6,823 bases of DNA, taken from the NCBI GenBank assembly GCA_011052255.1, contig DRJJ01000064.1:1-6823 (forward strand), given 5' to 3'. Positions within the stretch are counted from its first letter, which is position 1. Each line of letters opens with the position of its first letter. This DNA is from Gammaproteobacteria bacterium. Lineage in GTDB: Bacteria > Pseudomonadota > Gammaproteobacteria > DRJJ01. Positions 4,716 through 6,823 of this stretch are shown here, one piece after another. Both the position numbers and the translations under genes were made by a program. The notes below the pieces were generated by a model that was given only the letters and a program-made list of their open reading frames with translations, had not been told where the DNA came from and made no database searches.

Positions 4716-6823
4716 TGACATAGTCCTCCAGCCGCTCGGGTCGATCATAACGTGCCGGCACCAGTTTCTTCAGGCTATCATAACTTTTACGTACCCAGGC
4801 ATCATAAACGCCCTCTGTGGTGCGTTTGATATTAATCAGATGGAAGTCGATCGATTTTTCTTCAAACGGGAATGCCTGTTCTTCCAGTAACAGGTCATAT
4901 TCTTCCAGGGTGTCGCCCTTCATTCCGCGTGGCCGCTGTGATTTCATCAGATCCTGGCTGAAGCGTAAATAAATATTTGCGATATGCCAGGTGGCATTGG
5001 TAGCGATATCAGAGAAACCGTAAGCGGCTGCTTTTTCATAGGCCTTGAGTGCCTTTTTCATAGCACGTCTTTTCTTGCGCAAGCTCTTCTTCAATGGAAT
5101 GGTCAGCCGTATTTTACGGAAAGACTTGTTCACCGGGCCAGCCAGTTCCAGTGTGGCCTCGGCAGCCAGGAAACGGGTACGCTTGGTGCGAGCCGCTCTG
5201 CCTTTTGCATCGGCGCGAATGATCTGTTTTTGCCAGTACAGGGCCTTGTCATTCATGCGTAATTCACGATACAGGTCCATAATGGTTTTGCGCATTTCGA
5301 CCGTTTTTTCCAGTGGGCGTGGGTATTTTTTAATATATTGTTTGTATGCGGCAATGGCCTTGTTCTTGCTGCCGGACTTGCGATACAGATCGGCACTTTG
5401 TTCGAGTGCCTCACGCCGAATAGCCGGATTTTTGCTTTTTGCTGCGATACGACTGAATTCACTGGCAGCCGATTTGGGCTGGTTAACCTTTAGATAGGCA
5501 ACAGCCAGCTTGCTGGTGACGTCTGCTGCCAGTTTGTGATTTGGGTAGGCCTTGCGAAAATTTTGCAGAACCGTGATGGCCTGGGACCATTTTTCTACAC
5601 TGATCAGGCTGGCGGCTGCATCATATTCTGCGGTTGGCCGTAGCTTCGATCCGGGTACCTCGCGGCCAACGCGCAGGAAGTGCGCGGCTGCGGTTTCGTG
5701 ATCATTCGCGGCGCGTGCCTGCTCGCCCTGTTTGTAGATACTGGCTGCGAGACGGTCGGTCAGTTCGGCACGCGCCTTGTCGCGCGCCGGTAGTAGTGCG
5801 AGTAATTGCCGGTAGCTGCTTTCGGCATCAAGATAGGTTTTTAGCTCAAACTGTGAATGTGCCTTGACGGTCCAGGCAATGCGCATTAGTTTACGGTCTA
5901 TAGTCGGTTGTCGCTTGATGAGTAAATCGGCTGCGCTGATGGCCTGGCCGTATTTCTTTTCCTTGAACAGGTCTTCGGCCGCGCGCGCCAATACTTTGGG
6001 CATACGCTTATCGCCCGGAAATTCACTGGCGAAGCGAATAGCGCTGTTTGTGACACGCGGGTGAAATTTCTTGCGGGCGCGTGCAGACAATGATTTTTCA
6101 TGTGCCTGATAAGCCAGCAACGAAGCATAACCGGCTTCGGCAGATTGTTTGTGTTTTGGATAGTCATAAGCCGTCTGCTCATACTGATCGGCCGCTGCAA
6201 GATACTGTTTCGAGTCATACAAGGATTCGGCCAGCAGGAAACGGATAGACGGTGCCTTCGGGTCTTGCGGAAAACTGTTCAGGTAACGTTGATACCAGTT
6301 GGCTGCCTCGCGATAGTCAGCCCGCTTCTGACTTTTCTGTGCAAGGGCGTGGTAATACTGTGCCAGTTCGGTCAGATTGGTTTTCAGGTAACCGACGATA
6401 CGTTCATGCGCCTGCTCATCGTGTTTTTTCCAGTAGCGGCTATCGGTGCCATAGCGAATCACGAAGTCACGCTTGGCCCGCAGAGTCTGCGACGGGAAGC
6501 CACCTTTTTTGTATGTTTCGATAACCTGCAAGTGCAGGAAAGGAGCCAGCTCGTGTTCTGCGTGATATTTGGAAAAGGTGTTCAGGGTTTCGGCAGCATC
6601 GCGTATCCGTTCCTGCTTTAGATACAAACGGCCGAGTCGCAGATATAATAAGTGTATGTACTCGCGTTGACCTTTGCTTTTTTCCAGCTTAACCAGGGTA
6701 GTGGGGCCATCAAGATAGGACAGGGTGATACTGGTAATGCGCAAGGTGTCATTTAGCAGCTCCTTGTTACCACGTGACAGATCCTTGATATCGTCTACTT
6801 CCGGGCCAATTCCCTTGTCTTCC
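4702..6823 (-). CDS. Large TPR-repeat protein, 5' end beyond the window
   Basis: 706 residues are visible and the frame stays open to the right edge. The 26 codons before the TTG at 6744 contain no ATG, GTG or TTG, so the true start and any signal peptide lie outside. The protein is almost entirely helical repeats of TPR type; clear units include YREAANWYQRYLNSFPQDPK, YLAAADQYEQTAYDYPKHK, WSQAITVLQNFRKAYPNHK and NKAIAAYKQYIKKYPRP. A strongly basic stretch (about residues 555-595, many Lys/Arg) interrupts the repeats before the C-terminal part. Such proteins are usually assembly scaffolds. Co-transcription with a TPR lipoprotein and an ExbB/ExbD motor suggests a periplasmic location, comparable in type to the large TPR proteins of Myxococcus gliding machinery, but location cannot be proven without the N-terminus. 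It ends with TAA, overlapping the lipoprotein gene by 14 nt. Confidence 0.88.
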   Translation of the reverse strand, partial: EDKGIGPEVDDIKDLSRGNKELLNDTLRITSITLSYLDGPTTLVKLEKSKGQREYIHLLYLRLGRLYLKQERIRDAAETLNTFSKYHAEHELAPFLHLQVIETYKKGGFPSQTLRAKRDFVIRYGTDSRYWKKHDEQAHERIVGYLKTNLTELAQYYHALAQKSQKRADYREAANWYQRYLNSFPQDPKAPSIRFLLAESLYDSKQYLAAADQYEQTAYDYPKHKQSAEAGYASLLAYQAHEKSLSARARKKFHPRVTNSAIRFASEFPGDKRMPKVLARAAEDLFKEKKYGQAISAADLLIKRQPTIDRKLMRIAWTVKAHSQFELKTYLDAESSYRQLLALLPARDKARAELTDRLAASIYKQGEQARAANDHETAAAHFLRVGREVPGSKLRPTAEYDAAASLISVEKWSQAITVLQNFRKAYPNHKLAADVTSKLAVAYLKVNQPKSAASEFSRIAAKSKNPAIRREALEQSADLYRKSGSKNKAIAAYKQYIKKYPRPLEKTVEMRKTIMDLYRELRMNDKALYWQKQIIRADAKGRAARTKRTRFLAAEATLELAGPVNKSFRKIRLTIPLKKSLRKKRRAMKKALKAYEKAAAYGFSDIATNATWHIANIYLRFSQDLMKSQRPRGMKGDTLEEYDLLLEEQAFPFEEKSIDFHLINIKRTTEGVYDAWVRKSYDSLKKLVPARYDRPERLEDYVNAIR
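4725..4729 (-). promoter_or_regulatory. Ribosome-binding site deciding the TPR lipoprotein start
   Basis: GGAGG on the minus strand lies 9 nt from the ATG at 4715 and only 3 nt from the ATG at 4721. It sits inside the 3' end of the upstream TPR gene, which favours the shorter lipoprotein form and coupled translation. Confidence 0.65.

Noticed and set aside
4716..4748. Longer start for the TPR lipoprotein at 4748 or 4721
   Set aside because: The ATG at 4715 has the best ribosome-binding site spacing and gives a compact lipoprotein signal; the 4748 start would place 11 unrelated residues before it.
898..4748. Vibrio-type TonB2 cluster (TPR, TonB2, ExbD2, ExbB2, TtpC, DUF3450)
   Set aside because: There is a single ExbB-like gene, two ExbDs and an AgmX/PglI-type C-terminus, and no TtpC-like or DUF3450-like protein is visible in the window.
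6100..6621. Plus-strand open frame of 173 codons
   Set aside because: It is entirely antisense to the TPR gene, which has strong repeat-based protein evidence; no family resemblance was seen.
6742..6744. TTG at 6744 as the start of the large TPR protein
   Set aside because: The frame stays open to the window edge, with no ribosome-binding site or signal peptide at this TTG; the gene is better read as truncated by the window.

Overview
This is a 6.8 kb stretch of bacterial chromosome, most likely from a gammaproteobacterium. The basis is the gene families, the mid-range base composition, classical Shine-Dalgarno sites, a lipoprotein signal and an ExbB/ExbD/TonB-like set; no ribosomal or other taxonomic marker is present, so the assignment is an inference. 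I see no mobile element, CRISPR array, tRNA or rRNA.

Layout, left to right. At 1-127 (minus strand) is the N-terminal end of an HDOD-domain signalling protein that runs off the window. Next is a 407 bp divergent intergenic region with short direct and inverted repeats. At 535-843 (plus strand) is a small exported mono-haem class I cytochrome c. A 13 bp hairpin with A and T tracts (865-893) lies between this gene and the convergent minus-strand cluster and can terminate transcription in both directions.

The rest of the window (898 to beyond 6823) is one minus-strand cluster. In transcription order it encodes: a large helical-repeat (TPR) protein, 706 residues visible and start outside the window; a TPR lipoprotein; a 90-residue exported protein that I do not recognise; after a 209 bp gap, an ExbB/TolQ/MotA-type proton channel subunit; two different ExbD/TolR-type subunits; and a TonB-like protein with one membrane anchor, a Pro/Lys-rich periplasmic spacer and an AgmX/PglI-type C-terminal domain. 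Most junctions overlap or nearly touch, as in a translationally coupled operon.

Together these look like a proton-motive-force-driven envelope machine. ExbB plus two ExbDs form the inner-membrane motor, the TonB-like protein carries force across the periplasm, and the TPR proteins and the small exported protein are probable periplasmic or outer-membrane partners. The composition (one TolQ-like, two TolR-like, one AgmX/PglI-type and TPR proteins) resembles the Agl/Glt gliding and Nfs spore-coat machineries of Myxococcus more than a plain TonB iron-uptake system. The first ExbD has Asn22 where the motor aspartate is expected, while the second keeps Asp30, which suggests a heteromeric, asymmetric motor. 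The cargo or function cannot be read from this window.
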